A stretch of DNA of 42,638 nt from Gammaproteobacteria bacterium (GCA_024277935.1 JAJRUF010000104.1:1-42638), one strand, 5' to 3'; shown: positions 23,965 to 33,333, counted from the first letter of the stretch. The notes: generated by a model from the sequence alone, not told the origin. Made by a program: numbers and translations.

Positions 23965-24405
23965 AAGCACTGCGTCACTGAAAATTTCCTAGTATGTTAG
24001 CTAATGCATGGCAATAAAGCGATTTATACACACTTTATTTTCTATAAATGAATACCTTGTAATATATAGATGATAACAGTAAGTATAGTGATATGTTTAA
24101 GCGTAACTAATTGATATTTACTAAAAATTATGGTTTTTGTAAGGTGTATACAATAGAGTAACAAGTTAGCATTTATGCAATACTAGCGAAGGTTTAAACA
24201 ATTAATACACAGAGTTATCCACAGCTTTTGTGAGTAAGATACAATGGGTATTAAGGTATAACATGGTAATCTAAAAAATTAAGATAGAATCTTGTACAGT
24301 GGGCTTTAGCCCACAATAATATATAAGCATAGGCTTGTTAAGGGTCATAAATGTATAGATTATAAACGTAATAATAGCCTGCTTATCAGGTTTAGAGGAG
24401 TGGAA
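23965..24405. other. 440-base AT-rich gap with one DnaA box and a palindrome
   Basis: No coding region was recognised. TTATCCACA at 24215-24223 is a perfect DnaA box but stands alone, so this is not a convincing origin. GTGGGC-TTTA-GCCCAC at 24299-24314 is a perfect hairpin of a kind often repeated in such genomes. AGGAG at 24396-24400 serves the next gene. Confidence 0.5.
24299..24314. repeat. Perfect palindrome GTGGGCTTTAGCCCAC
   Basis: A six-base-pair stem with a TTTA loop, flanked by TTGTACA and AATAAT. It resembles the two 34-bp palindromes at 10911-10944 and 25471-25504. Confidence 0.65.
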
Positions 24406-25158
24406 ATGAATTTAGTAGCACAATTTATAGCAGTTCTATTGTTTTTTTTAATCAATAATTTTAGTTATGCCGCAGAGTTACAACGAAGTGAAGTTGTGAC
24501 AATGTTAAAACAGGCAACTAAAGCTAACCCTGCTAATTTACGCAGGAAAGATTTAACCAAGCTTGATTTATCAGGTTTAGATTTTAGAAATGCAGATTTA
24601 TGGGGTGCTGATTTAAGAGGTGCTAATTTAAGCAAAAGTAACTTTTCAGGTTTAGTGTTAGATTTAACTGTTATGGTAGGCGTTAATCTTGAAGGTGCTG
24701 ACTTGAGTAATGTGAGTATTTTTGGGGTAAGTTTGATGCGTTCAAATTTAAGTAATGCAAACTTAAGTGGGAGTCGTGTTATTGCCATTTTAGATAATTC
24801 AAATTTAAGCCATGCAAACTTGTCGAATGTAAGATGGGGTGCTGATATGAAAAATCAGTCGATGGGCTTAATGCGGGCAAGTTTAAAAAAAGTAAATTTA
24901 TCAGGGGCTAATATTTCTAATGCAGATTTAGACCGAGCAATGTTAAGACATGCTAATTTAACGGGGGCAAATTTACAAAATACAACATTATATTCAGCAA
25001 GTTTAGAGGGTGCTGATTTTACTGATGCTAATTTAACAAATGCTGATTTAACGCATGCTAAAATTACGGATGCCAATTTCACTCATACCAAAATTACAGG
25101 GGCTATCTTTAAAAATGTTAAAGGGTTAGACTCAGCAAGAGGGTTGACTCTTAAATAA
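24406..25158 (+). CDS. Exported pentapeptide-repeat protein
   Basis: A 250-residue protein with a signal peptide (FIAVLLFFLINNFSYAAE) and then, from about residue 55 to 238, tandem A(D/N)LXX pentapeptides such as NADLWGADLRGANLSKSNF and GADFTDANLTNADLTHAKIT. Such repeats build a right-handed four-sided beta helix. There is a short non-repeat N-terminal domain (SEVVTMLKQATKANPANL) and a break near residue 85-95 and 145-150. The ATG at 24406 has AGGAG five bases upstream; a GTG two codons earlier is less likely. The function of exported members is unknown; Qnr/MfpA-type members mimic DNA, which an exported protein would not do. Confidence 0.86.
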   Translation: MNLVAQFIAVLLFFLINNFSYAAELQRSEVVTMLKQATKANPANLRRKDLTKLDLSGLDFRNADLWGADLRGANLSKSNFSGLVLDLTVMVGVNLEGADLSNVSIFGVSLMRSNLSNANLSGSRVIAILDNSNLSHANLSNVRWGADMKNQSMGLMRASLKKVNLSGANISNADLDRAMLRHANLTGANLQNTTLYSASLEGADFTDANLTNADLTHAKITDANFTHTKITGAIFKNVKGLDSARGLTLK

Positions 25159-25167
25159 AAGTTTTGA

Positions 25168-25389
25168 TATTTCTATGAACGTCATCTTGATGCGGGGCAG
25201 CATGAAACAGGAAAGAAAAATACCCAAAAAATTGAACGCAAAAATTTGAATTTTAGAACATGGATTAAAAGATTAACACGTCGAACAACCTGCTTCTCTA
25301 AGTTAGAGAAAATGCATGATATTGTGATTGGTCTGCTAATAAATAAGGTGGAATTTGGCAGGGATATTCATGCAAAAGCACAGGTTTGA
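25168..25389 (+). mobile_element. Relic of an IS1-family transposase (C-terminal part)
   Basis: The plus strand frame ending TGA at 25387 encodes TQKIERKNLNFRTWIKRLTR followed by RTTCFSKLEKMHDIVIGLLI and NKVEFG, which is the C-terminal signature of IS1 InsB. No start codon, upstream DDE part or terminal repeats are visible, so it is an inactive fragment. It extends only from about 25168, where a TGA blocks the frame. Confidence 0.82.
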
Positions 25390-25470
25390 GCCACTACCAA
25401 TTTTTATTAAACTAATTTTGTTCGACTACGCATATAAATCCACAGTTTTACTTAAAAATAAAGAGTAATA

Positions 25471-25504
25471 AATTGTAGGGCAGACTTCAGTCCGCCCTAC
25501 AATT
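25471..25504. repeat. 34-bp palindrome, likely terminator of the DUF934-reductase operon
   Basis: AATTGTAGGGC and GCCCTACAATT pair perfectly; inside, GACT pairs with AGTC around TC, with one A-C mismatch. It lies about 50 bases behind the DUF934 stop (minus strand) without a clear T-run and resembles the palindromes at 10911 and 24299. Confidence 0.72.
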
Positions 25505-25550
25505 TATAACTTATGGTTTATTAAGGTGACTAGAAACAAATATTTACTTT

Positions 25551-26003
25551 TTAGTTGCTAGATACTTGATATTCCACAGTAAAATCATTCAATGTGGAAA
25601 GAGCAAGAGGCAATTCTTCGGTATTTTCAAGCTCAAAGGCATTAACACCGACTCTATGTAAATAAAATACCTGGTCAGGTATATACTTGCCAATTGCACG
25701 TATTTCACCTTTATACCCATAACGGCTTCTTAGTAGTCTTGCATGTGAAAAAGCTCTACCATCTGTAAAAACAGGTAGTTCCACAGCAACTAAACTTATA
25801 TCATTTAGGTTAGCGGAAATTTCTTCAATTTTATCTGTTGGCGCAATTCTAACCCCCACTTTTCCTTGATGCGCTAATAAAACTTTTTTTTCTTTATTCC
25901 AGCGAGATAAAGAAACAGTAATATCGCCACTGCCTATTTCTTCATCATCAGTAATATGGCGCCAGCTATCTTCTATAATTTGTTCGTCTTTAATTATTTT
26001 CAT
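25551..26003 (-). CDS. DUF934 family protein, partner of the sulfite/nitrite reductase
   Basis: A 150-residue protein, MKIIKDEQIIEDSWRHITDD..., with the family motifs VAVELPVFTDGRAFSHARLLRSRYG, GEIRAIGKYIPDQVFYLHRVG and FEL. DUF934 genes almost always sit beside a ferredoxin-dependent sulfite or nitrite reductase hemoprotein, and are annotated as an oxidoreductase probably involved in sulfite reduction; the biochemical role is not settled. Here it starts five bases behind the reductase stop, so the two form an operon transcribed from the minus strand. It has no cofactor-binding motif that I can see. Confidence 0.9.
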   Translation of the reverse strand: MKIIKDEQIIEDSWRHITDDEEIGSGDITVSLSRWNKEKKVLLAHQGKVGVRIAPTDKIEEISANLNDISLVAVELPVFTDGRAFSHARLLRSRYGYKGEIRAIGKYIPDQVFYLHRVGVNAFELENTEELPLALSTLNDFTVEYQVSSN

Positions 26004-26008
26004 AGGGC

Positions 26009-27652
26009 TTAATAGATTGCTTTTTTAAATGGGTTGATGCCAATGCGTTTAACTGTATCCAAGAATACTTCTTGTTCTAAACGATTTTCAATGTAAATCT
26101 TTAGGATGGTGCTTACTGCTTGAGTTACCTGTTCTTTTGCAAGAGCGGGGCCTAGGCGTTCGCCAAGTGCAGCCTCATTTTCAGAGGAACCACCAAGTGT
26201 TAATTGGTACCACTCAACGCCTTTTTTATCGACGCCTAAAATACCAATATGACCAACACTTTGATGTGCGCAACCATTCATACAGCCAGACATATTAATT
26301 TTTATATCACCAATATCATGCAGATAGTCAATATCATCTAATGCTTCATTAATTTCTTTAGCAATGTCGATTGAGCCGGCATTTGCCAAACCACAAAAAT
26401 CTAAGCCTGGGCAACAAATCATATCTGTTGCTGTACCAATATTGGGTGTAGCAAGGGCTAGTGCATCAAGTTTTTGCCATAAATCAAACAGGTCGGCTTG
26501 TTTAATATCAGCTAATACTATATTTTGCCTATGGGTATTGCGCGCTTCACCAAAGCTATATTGATCGGCTAAGTCAGCAATAGCATCTAATTGTTTATCG
26601 GTGATGTCACCCGGGGGGGAGTCAGGTGCTTTTAATGAAACAAAAGCAGCTCGGTAGCCAGGTATTTTGTGGTCAGCAGTATTGTATTTTACCCAGGTAG
26701 CAAAAGCAGTTGATTGTGCTTTATTTGAATCAAAAGACTTGTCTTGCTCAGCATCTGGCTCGTAAGCCGGAGGGATGAAATATGCTTTAATCTCATTAAA
26801 ACGAGAGTCAGTAACTTCCATGCCGTCTTTAATTTGTAGCCATTCTGCTTCGACCCATTCAGTCATTTGCTCAATACCGCTTTCTTTAACCAGTATTTTT
26901 ATACGAGCTTTGTACTTATTATCACGGCGGCCATTCAGGTTGTAAACTCGAACAATGGCTTCTAGGTAAGAGAGTAAATGTTCCTTTGCTAAAAAAGGCC
27001 TAATTACTTTGCCGATAACGGGGGTCCTGCCTAAACCGCCGCCCACCAGAACTCTAAAGCCGATTTCACCGGTATCATTTTTAATAAGGTGTAAACCAAT
27101 ATCATGCAGTTGAGTCGCCGCTCTATCTTGTTTTGCACCGCTTACAGCTATTTTAAATTTGCGAGGTAAATAAGCAAATTCTGGGTGTAATACTGTCCAT
27201 TGACGGATTATTTCACAATAAGGTCTTGGATCTTCTATTTCATCAATACAAACGCCCGCTAAATGGTCGGTTGTGGTGTTCCTTAAGCAATTACCACTGG
27301 TTTGGATGGCGTGCATTTGTACACTTGCAAGATCAGCTAAAATATTCGGAACATCTTTTAAATCGGGCCAGTTAAATTGAATATTTTGTCGCGTGGTGAT
27401 GTGAGCATAGCTTTTGTCATACTTCCTGGAGATATGCGCTAGCATACGCAGTTGTTTTGATGAAAGTAAACCGTAGGGTCCTGCTACGCGTAGCATGGGG
27501 GCGTGTGTTTGAATATAGAGTCCATTCATTAAGCGTAATGTGCGAAATTCATCTTCACCAAGTTCGCCTTTTAAATAGCGTTCTGTTTGCCCTCTATATT
27601 GGGTGACTCGCTCATTAATGAGGGTCTGGTCGTCGTCGTTATACTGATACAT
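26009..27652 (-). CDS. Siroheme/4Fe-4S sulfite (or nitrite) reductase hemoprotein
   Basis: Reduces sulfite to sulfide (assimilatory, CysI-like) or nitrite to ammonia by six electrons in the cytoplasm. The protein of 547 residues (start ATG at 27652; a longer frame begins 24 codons earlier without family similarity) shows the N-terminal RLMNGLYIQTHAPMLRVAGPYG, HITTRQNIQFNWPDLKDVPN and GNCLRNTTTDHLAGV regions, and the 4Fe-4S/siroheme Cys motifs CPGLDFC (C-x5-C) and SGCMNGC (C-x3-C). RVLVGGGLGRTP is the other siroheme signature. The DUF934 gene follows five bases downstream. Sulfite is the likelier substrate from the DUF934 link, but nitrite cannot be excluded. Confidence 0.88.
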   Translation of the reverse strand: MYQYNDDDQTLINERVTQYRGQTERYLKGELGEDEFRTLRLMNGLYIQTHAPMLRVAGPYGLLSSKQLRMLAHISRKYDKSYAHITTRQNIQFNWPDLKDVPNILADLASVQMHAIQTSGNCLRNTTTDHLAGVCIDEIEDPRPYCEIIRQWTVLHPEFAYLPRKFKIAVSGAKQDRAATQLHDIGLHLIKNDTGEIGFRVLVGGGLGRTPVIGKVIRPFLAKEHLLSYLEAIVRVYNLNGRRDNKYKARIKILVKESGIEQMTEWVEAEWLQIKDGMEVTDSRFNEIKAYFIPPAYEPDAEQDKSFDSNKAQSTAFATWVKYNTADHKIPGYRAAFVSLKAPDSPPGDITDKQLDAIADLADQYSFGEARNTHRQNIVLADIKQADLFDLWQKLDALALATPNIGTATDMICCPGLDFCGLANAGSIDIAKEINEALDDIDYLHDIGDIKINMSGCMNGCAHQSVGHIGILGVDKKGVEWYQLTLGGSSENEAALGERLGPALAKEQVTQAVSTILKIYIENRLEQEVFLDTVKRIGINPFKKAIY

Positions 27653-27799
27653 AAGGTGTTTTTCACTTATTCCTAGGCTAAATTCAAGACTTATCATCAT
27701 ATACTGAGACGCATTAAATGACAAAGGTAATTATATAGTGATAATATTGCCTATTATTTTGTGTTACATTTATTTACCTGTATATGAAGGGGGTTTGTT

Positions 27800-29155
27800 T
27801 TGTATCGATTATTATTAGTTTTGGCTGGCTTGTTATTAATGCCGCAACTGGCAATGGCTGGAGAGTCTGTTGCTAACTTGGGTCTTACGGGAACGGAGAG
27901 AGGGATATATACTGTTTTGATTTTTATCGTTGCATACGGCTTTGTTATGGCCGAAGAATTTACCGGCTTGCGTAAATCAAAGCCCGTTATTTTAGTGGCA
28001 GGGATAATTTGGGCGCATGCGGCTGTTTTGGCAATAGATGCCGGTGTTTCGGTAGAAGATTTGCATGATGCCTTTGAATATAACTTGCAAGAATACGCTG
28101 CTTTGATGCTATTCCTGTTGGTTGCAATGACATACATTAATGCTATGGCTGAGCGTAATGTGTTTGAAGCCTTACGTTCGTGGATGATTAGAAAAGAATT
28201 TAGTTTTAGGCAGTTGTTTTGGGTTACTGGTATTATTACTTTCTTCTTGTCGGCCGTCGCAGATAACTTAACCTCAGCATTATTAGTAGGTGCGGTTGTG
28301 ATGGCTGTTGGTAAGGGTAATGATAAATTTGTAGCGATTGGATTGGTGAACTTGGTGGTTGCTGCTAATGCGGGTGGTGCATTTAGTCCCTTTGGCGATA
28401 TTACAACTTTAATGGTTTGGCAGTCTGGTTACGCAGAGTTTTTTGATTTCTTTGATTTATTTATTCCTTCAGTCGTAAACTATGTTGTGCCTGCATATTT
28501 TATGTACTTAGCCGTGCCTGATGATAAGCCAACAACCACTAATGAAGCAGCTGTTATGTTAAAACCTGGTGCAATTCAGGTTTGTGTCTTATTTTTGCTA
28601 ACAATCGTTACAGCGGTTAGTTTTAAACAGTTTTTTCATTTGCCTCCCTTTATGGGCATGATGATTGGTTTAGCGGTATTGATGATTTATGGCTATAGTA
28701 TTAATAAGCTGTATCATGATGAATCATTTGATATTTTTAATAAAGTTCGTGATGCCGAATGGGATACTTTATTCTTTTTCTTTGGGGTGATTTTTGCCGT
28801 GGGTGGTTTAGGGTATATTGGTTATTTAGAGCTACTTTCAGGTGCAATGTATGATGGCCTCGGTGATACAACAGCAAATATCTTGGTCGGGTTTATTTCA
28901 GCAATTATTGATAACATTCCGGTGATGTTTGCAGTACTGAGCATGAATTTAGATATGGATTTATATCAGTGGTTGTTGGCAACTTTAACAGCAGGAACAG
29001 GTGGCTCTATGCTTTCGGTTGGGTCTGCCGCAGGTGTTGCCTTAATGGGGACATCAAAACATAAATATACTTTTTTTAGTCATTTAAAGTGGACGCCATA
29101 TATTGCGGCAGGTTATTTTGCCAGCATTTTTGTGCATTATATGATTAATGGTTAA
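27800..29155 (+). CDS. nhaD: NhaD-type Na+/H+ antiporter
   Basis: A 451-residue inner-membrane antiporter exporting Na+ in exchange for H+; NhaD is common in marine and haloalkaliphilic gammaproteobacteria. About a dozen hydrophobic segments are seen, including an N-terminal signal-like helix (MYRLLLVLAGLLLMPQLAMA), YTVLIFIVAYGFVMAEEFTG, the ion-site region VADNLTSALLVGAVVMAVG and LVVAANAGGAFSPFGDITTLM, and the closing ISAIIDNIPVMFA segment. The start is TTG at 27800, with AAGGGGG six bases upstream; no ATG gives a better N-terminus. It is convergent with ampG; copy B of the dispersed 36-bp element follows the stop, then a terminator. Confidence 0.92.
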   Translation: MYRLLLVLAGLLLMPQLAMAGESVANLGLTGTERGIYTVLIFIVAYGFVMAEEFTGLRKSKPVILVAGIIWAHAAVLAIDAGVSVEDLHDAFEYNLQEYAALMLFLLVAMTYINAMAERNVFEALRSWMIRKEFSFRQLFWVTGIITFFLSAVADNLTSALLVGAVVMAVGKGNDKFVAIGLVNLVVAANAGGAFSPFGDITTLMVWQSGYAEFFDFFDLFIPSVVNYVVPAYFMYLAVPDDKPTTTNEAAVMLKPGAIQVCVLFLLTIVTAVSFKQFFHLPPFMGMMIGLAVLMIYGYSINKLYHDESFDIFNKVRDAEWDTLFFFFGVIFAVGGLGYIGYLELLSGAMYDGLGDTTANILVGFISAIIDNIPVMFAVLSMNLDMDLYQWLLATLTAGTGGSMLSVGSAAGVALMGTSKHKYTFFSHLKWTPYIAAGYFASIFVHYMING

Positions 29156-29156
29156 A

Positions 29157-29192
29157 AGCGAATTATGTCGCTCTCGCCCATCAATCAGAGAG
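29157..29192 (-). repeat. Dispersed 36-bp element, copy B
   Basis: On the minus strand this reads CTCTCTGATTGATGGGCGAG followed by AGCGACATAATTCGCT, differing from copy A at few positions. It starts two bases behind the nhaD stop. Confidence 0.75.
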
Positions 29193-29200
29193 TAATAATT

Positions 29201-29235
29201 AAGCACCTTTTAAATTTGTTTAAAGGTGCTTTTTT
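29201..29235. terminator. Terminator between convergent nhaD and ampG
   Basis: AAGCACCTTT pairs with AAAGGTGCTT around TAAATTTGTTT and is followed by TTTTT on the plus strand. Confidence 0.87.
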
Positions 29236-29286
29236 GCCGTAGAGATAAGACATACCTTGTCTCTACTAAAGTGGACATTGGGTTAA

Positions 29287-30840
29287 TTACACTTGATGAG
29301 CTAGTTTAAAACGCCTACTGGCCAAAATAATCAGTAATAAAACGGGGATACCTGATAGTGTGGTAATTATAAAGAACTCAGAATAACCTACAGCCTCAAC
29401 AACGGATCCAGAATAGCCTCCAAGTATTTTAGGTAGTAAGGTCATTAATGAGCTAAAAATGGCATATTGCACGGCAGTAAATGAAATGTTTGTCAGGCTG
29501 GATAAAAAAGCAATAAATGCTGTGCTGGCAATACCTGCCGATAGATTGTCTGCAGAAATCACGATAACTAACATTGTCATATCATGACCTGTTTGAGAAA
29601 GTAACATAAACAGTAGGTTAGTAAGGGCTGATAATAATGCGCCCAGGAAAAGCGTTCTCATCACCCCAAAGCGGACAGCAAGAAACCCTCCAAGAATACC
29701 GCCAATAATAGTCATTAACAGGCCAAAACTTTTTACTACACTGGCTATTTCAGGCTTGGTAAATCCAAGGTCTTGATAAAAAACATTGGATATTACACCA
29801 AGAAGAATATCTGAAATACGGTATAAGCCTATTAACGCTAACAATAACCAGGCAAGTGACCAGCCAAAACGTTGGAAAAAGTCTCTTATGGGTAATAGAT
29901 AGGTTTTTTCAATAAGTTGTTGTTGAGTAACGCCTAGGGCAATGCTTAATTTGGCGACAATAGCCGTAGCAATAATAGCCAGGCTTAAGCGGCAAAGCTC
30001 AACAATGAATGAAGCTAAATTTGTATTGGCTAATAAAGTGGATAAATAAGCTTTACCTGATTGAGCAAGGGGCGTGCTGTAATGAAAGCAAGCTATAAAC
30101 CCACTAATTGAAATAATAAATAAAAATATAAAGCTGAGTTGTTGTTTTTTATTCAGTAATTTGTCGGTATTTATTTGGGTGCTGGGCTCGGTTATCACAA
30201 GGGTTGTGGTGATGCCTAATAGCATGATGGATGCCATAATTAAATAAGTCCATTGCCATGCTTGATACCTATAGTGAGTAAAATCAGAGCCAAAATAACT
30301 GGCTAAAAATAAAGAGCCAGCACCAGCTAGTAGCATACCTATTCGATAGCCAGCAATATAGCTAGATGACATTAAAGCTTGTAAATTGATGTCTGCTGAC
30401 TCAATGCGATAAGCATCAATGACAATATCTTGAGTTGCGGATGAAAAACCCAAGCAAACAGCCGCCCAAGCCATCATGTTAAGTGAGTCGCTTGCTGGAT
30501 CAATGTAAGCCATTGCACTGATTGACAGGGTGACCATTAGTTGAGAAAGCAATAGCCATGCACGTCGCCTACCCAATAGCTTGCTTAGTAATGGCAGGGG
30601 AAGTTGGTCAACTAATGGTGCCCAAACAAATTTGAATGAATAACCTAGAGCTGCCCAGCTAAAGTAAGTGACCGCACTTCGCTCAATGCCAGCCTCTCGA
30701 AGCCAAAGGCTAAGAGAAGAGAATATTAGTAATAGAGGCGTTCCTGCTGAAATACCTAAAAACAGCATGGTTAGTACGCGAGGGTGGGAGAGGAGCCTTA
30801 AAGTACTACGCCAGTTGGTTTGCAGGTTTTCTTGATTCAT
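29287..30840 (-). CDS. ampG: AmpG-type muropeptide permease (MFS)
   Basis: A 517-residue major-facilitator permease of the inner membrane. AmpG imports anhydro-muropeptides for cell-wall recycling. The N-terminus (HPRVLTMLFLGISAGTPLLL, then IFSSLSLWLREAGI) is typical of AmpG, as are YSFKFVWAPLVDQLPLPLLS, LLGRRRAWLLLSQL and SATQDIVIDAYRIE. At least twelve hydrophobic segments are present, with a longer loop near residue 220-250. It overlaps the 3' end of xthA by four bases (ATGA), so the two are likely translationally coupled. Confidence 0.92.
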   Translation of the reverse strand: MNQENLQTNWRSTLRLLSHPRVLTMLFLGISAGTPLLLIFSSLSLWLREAGIERSAVTYFSWAALGYSFKFVWAPLVDQLPLPLLSKLLGRRRAWLLLSQLMVTLSISAMAYIDPASDSLNMMAWAAVCLGFSSATQDIVIDAYRIESADINLQALMSSSYIAGYRIGMLLAGAGSLFLASYFGSDFTHYRYQAWQWTYLIMASIMLLGITTTLVITEPSTQINTDKLLNKKQQLSFIFLFIISISGFIACFHYSTPLAQSGKAYLSTLLANTNLASFIVELCRLSLAIIATAIVAKLSIALGVTQQQLIEKTYLLPIRDFFQRFGWSLAWLLLALIGLYRISDILLGVISNVFYQDLGFTKPEIASVVKSFGLLMTIIGGILGGFLAVRFGVMRTLFLGALLSALTNLLFMLLSQTGHDMTMLVIVISADNLSAGIASTAFIAFLSSLTNISFTAVQYAIFSSLMTLLPKILGGYSGSVVEAVGYSEFFIITTLSGIPVLLLIILASRRFKLAHQV

Positions 30841-31619
30841 GAGGAAGATATTGTATAGTCGTAGTCAATTATTAAAGGAGCATGATCAGAAAATCGTTGT
30901 TCTGTATATATTTCTGTAGACAATACTTTACCTCTTAAACCTGGTGATAATATTTGATAATCAATTCGCCAGCCAACATTCTTTGCCCAAGCCTGCCCTC
31001 GGTTTGACCACCAGGTATATTGGTGTTCTTCCTGCTCTAGCTCACGAAAAGCGTCAATAAAGCCTATTTTATCAAATAAGGTGTCAAGCCAGGCACGTTC
31101 TTCAGGTAAAAATCCTGAGTTTTTTTGGTTACCTTTCCAGTTTCGTATGTCTGCATTTTTATGAGCTATATTCCAGTCTCCACAAATAATATAGTCTCGC
31201 CCTGATGATTTCATTTCTGTTAATTTTTGCATCATATGGTCCATGCAACGATACTTAACTTGTTGACGCTCTTCTTTTGCTGAACCTGAGGGCATATAAA
31301 GGGAAATTACACTTAAATTAGCAAATTTAGCTTCAATATATCGACCCTCAGAATCAAATTCATGGTCACCCATACCGGTAATAATTTCATCTGGTTTTTG
31401 GCGGCAATATAAAGCGACTCCGCTATAGCCTTTTTTTTCTGCATCATGGTAATGGGTATGATACCCTTGAGGCCAAAAGGCTTCAGCCTTCAGCTGATCT
31501 ACTTGTGCTTTAGTTTCCTGGATGCAGATAACATCAGCATTTTGTTGTTCAAGCCATAAGAAAAAGCCTTTACGCTCTGCGGCTCTAATGCCGTTTGCAT
31601 TAAGTGAAATAATACGCAT
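30837..31619 (-). CDS. xthA: Exodeoxyribonuclease III (AP endonuclease)
   Basis: A 260-residue Mg-dependent enzyme of base excision repair: 5' AP endonuclease and 3' exonuclease. From the ATG at 31619 it reads MRIISLNANGIRAAERKGFF. Catalytic motifs are ICIQETKAQ (metal-binding Glu), GYSGVALYC, LSVISLYMPSG (Tyr), IICGDWNIAHKNADI (catalytic Asp-x-Asn) and QRFSDHAPLIIDY (final Asp-His). WRIDYQILSP is also conserved. Length is normal. The longer frame from 31691 is not needed. It is divergent from rpmE and overlaps ampG by four bases. Confidence 0.96.
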   Translation of the reverse strand: MRIISLNANGIRAAERKGFFLWLEQQNADVICIQETKAQVDQLKAEAFWPQGYHTHYHDAEKKGYSGVALYCRQKPDEIITGMGDHEFDSEGRYIEAKFANLSVISLYMPSGSAKEERQQVKYRCMDHMMQKLTEMKSSGRDYIICGDWNIAHKNADIRNWKGNQKNSGFLPEERAWLDTLFDKIGFIDAFRELEQEEHQYTWWSNRGQAWAKNVGWRIDYQILSPGLRGKVLSTEIYTEQRFSDHAPLIIDYDYTISSS

Positions 31620-31714
31620 ATAAAATTGGGTGTTGCAGAATTGTTGAGTAAATCGTATTATACTCAGTTCTCTAATATGTATGTAGCCCATTTTAAGGGC
31701 GATATGGAATCAAA

Positions 31715-31915
31715 ATGAAACCAGAAATTCATCCTGAATATAAGCAAATTACTGTAACCTGTGGTTGTGGTAATAAATTTGAAACCGGCTCAGTATTAAC
31801 TGAGGATTTACACGTGGAAGTCTGTTCTTCGTGCCATCCTTTTTATACGGGTAAACAACGCGTTGTAGATACAGCAGGACGTGTTGACAAGTTCCGTAAG
31901 AAATTTGGCAAATAA
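31715..31915 (+). CDS. rpmE: 50S ribosomal protein L31 (zinc-binding form)
   Basis: A 66-residue protein of the large subunit: [20 protein letters not shown], with a Cys pair at 16 and 18 and [20 protein letters not shown] (Cys37 and Cys40). The four Cys form the zinc-binding site of the C+ form of L31. The C-terminus [10 protein letters not shown] is normal. It is divergent from xthA and 57 bases before gltA. Confidence 0.97.
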   Translation: MKPEIHPEYKQITVTCGCGNKFETGSVLTEDLHVEVCSSCHPFYTGKQRVVDTAGRVDKFRKKFGK

Positions 31916-31972
31916 TTTATTTTGTCTTTTTTCTGTAGTAAGGTTAGGCTTGGTAATAAAAGGAGCTAGAGT

Positions 31973-33279
31973 ATGACTAAAGATACGGTAACAATAAGAA
32001 ATAACGCAACGGGCAAAGAATCTGATTTCCCATTACAGCGAGGTACTGTTGGTACACCTGCTGTTGATATAAGTTCTTTGAATAAAGAGTTGGGTGTATT
32101 TACATTTGACCACGGCTTTATGTCTACAGCAAGCTGTAAGAGTGCCATTACCTATATTGACGGGGAAAATGGAGTTTTGCTTTATCGAGGCTATCCAATA
32201 GAGCAATTAGCAAAAAACTGTAGCTTTATTGAAGTTGCTTATTTGTTAATGAATGGAGAGTTGCCGGATACGACTGAGCTAGGTTCTTTTAAAAATGAAA
32301 TCAGGCAGCATTCGATGATTCATGAGTCATTAAGAGTCTTCTTTAATGGCTTTCATTATGATGCTCACCCTATGTCTATGATGGTGGGGGTTATGGGCTC
32401 ATTATCAGCTTTCTATCATAGTGAGCTGAATATGAAAGACCCAGAGCATCGGCGAAACTCTGCTATGCGTATGCTAGCAAAAGTGTCAACTATTGCGGCT
32501 GCTATTTATAGACATTCAGTCGGGTGGCCTTTTATTTACCCTAGATTAGACCTTGGTTATTGTGAAAACTTTTTAAATATGATGTTTTCATTACCTGGCC
32601 AGAATTATATTGATCAAAGTAATTATATAGATCCTGTTGCAGTAAAAGCTTTAAACCTGTTATTTATTTTGCATGCAGATCATGAACAGAATGCCAGTAC
32701 AGCGACGGTAAGGCTTGCAAGTAGTACAGGGGCAAACCCTTATGCTTGTGTGGCGGCCGGGATTTCTGCACTATGGGGGCCTGCTCATGGTGGTGCTAAC
32801 GAAGCAGTGCTAAGTATGCTTGCAGAAATTGGAACGGTCGATAGAATTCCAGAATTTATTGCTAAAGCAAAAGACAAAAATGACCCCTTTAGGTTGATGG
32901 GTTTGGTCATCGGGTTTATAAAAACTTTGACCCAAGAGCAACCATTACGCGTGAAACTTGCTACGAAGTATTGGAAAAATTTCCTAGTGACGATCCTTTA
33001 TTTGAATTGGCGATAGCCTTGGAAGAAGTTGCCTTAAAAGATGAATACTTCATTGAGAAAAAACTTTATCCAAATGTTGATTTTTATTCAGGTATTATTT
33101 ACAAAGCGTTAAAAATTCCAGAAGACATGTTTACCGTTATGTTTGTTATTGCCAGAACAGCAGGTTGGGTATCTCATTGGATGGAAATGATGTCAGAACC
33201 CGGGCAAAGAATTGGTAGGCCTCGTCAAATCTACACAGGGTACGATGTGCGTCAGTATACAGATATTGATAAGCGATAA
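31973..33279 (+). pseudogene. gltA: Citrate synthase (type II), one-base frameshift
   Basis: Condenses acetyl-CoA and oxaloacetate to citrate. The first frame shows ITYIDGENGVLLYRGYPIEQ, LFILHADHEQNASTATVRLA (His in HADHEQN), ALWGPAHGGANEAVL and ends in-frame at DPFRLMGL. The correct continuation, [14 protein letters not shown] followed by [14 protein letters not shown] and [14 protein letters not shown], lies in the next frame. The shift is at 32901-32905, where GGTTTGGT should be GGTTTTGGT (one T missing). All catalytic residues (His, His, Asp in the FDPR and adjacent motifs) would be present if corrected. Start ATG follows AAAAGGAGCTAGAGT. A terminator follows. Confidence 0.93.
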
Positions 33280-33305
33280 ATTCTAGTTTATGAAATATTT
33301 GTGGT

Positions 33306-33333
33306 AAAAAAGCCTCGCTTTGCGAGCTTTTTT
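33306..33333 (+). terminator. Rho-independent terminator after gltA
   Basis: AAAAAAGCCTCGC pairs with GCGAGCTTTTTT around TTT, with one bulged C. Confidence 0.87.

Noticed and set aside
24215-24223. Perfect DnaA box, possible replication origin
   Set aside because: Only one clear box and no dnaA, gidA or parA nearby; single boxes occur by chance.
27754-28137. Minus-strand 127-codon frame in nhaD
   Set aside because: Antisense to a well-conserved membrane protein; composition (Lys/Thr/Ser-rich) reflects the complement of its codons.
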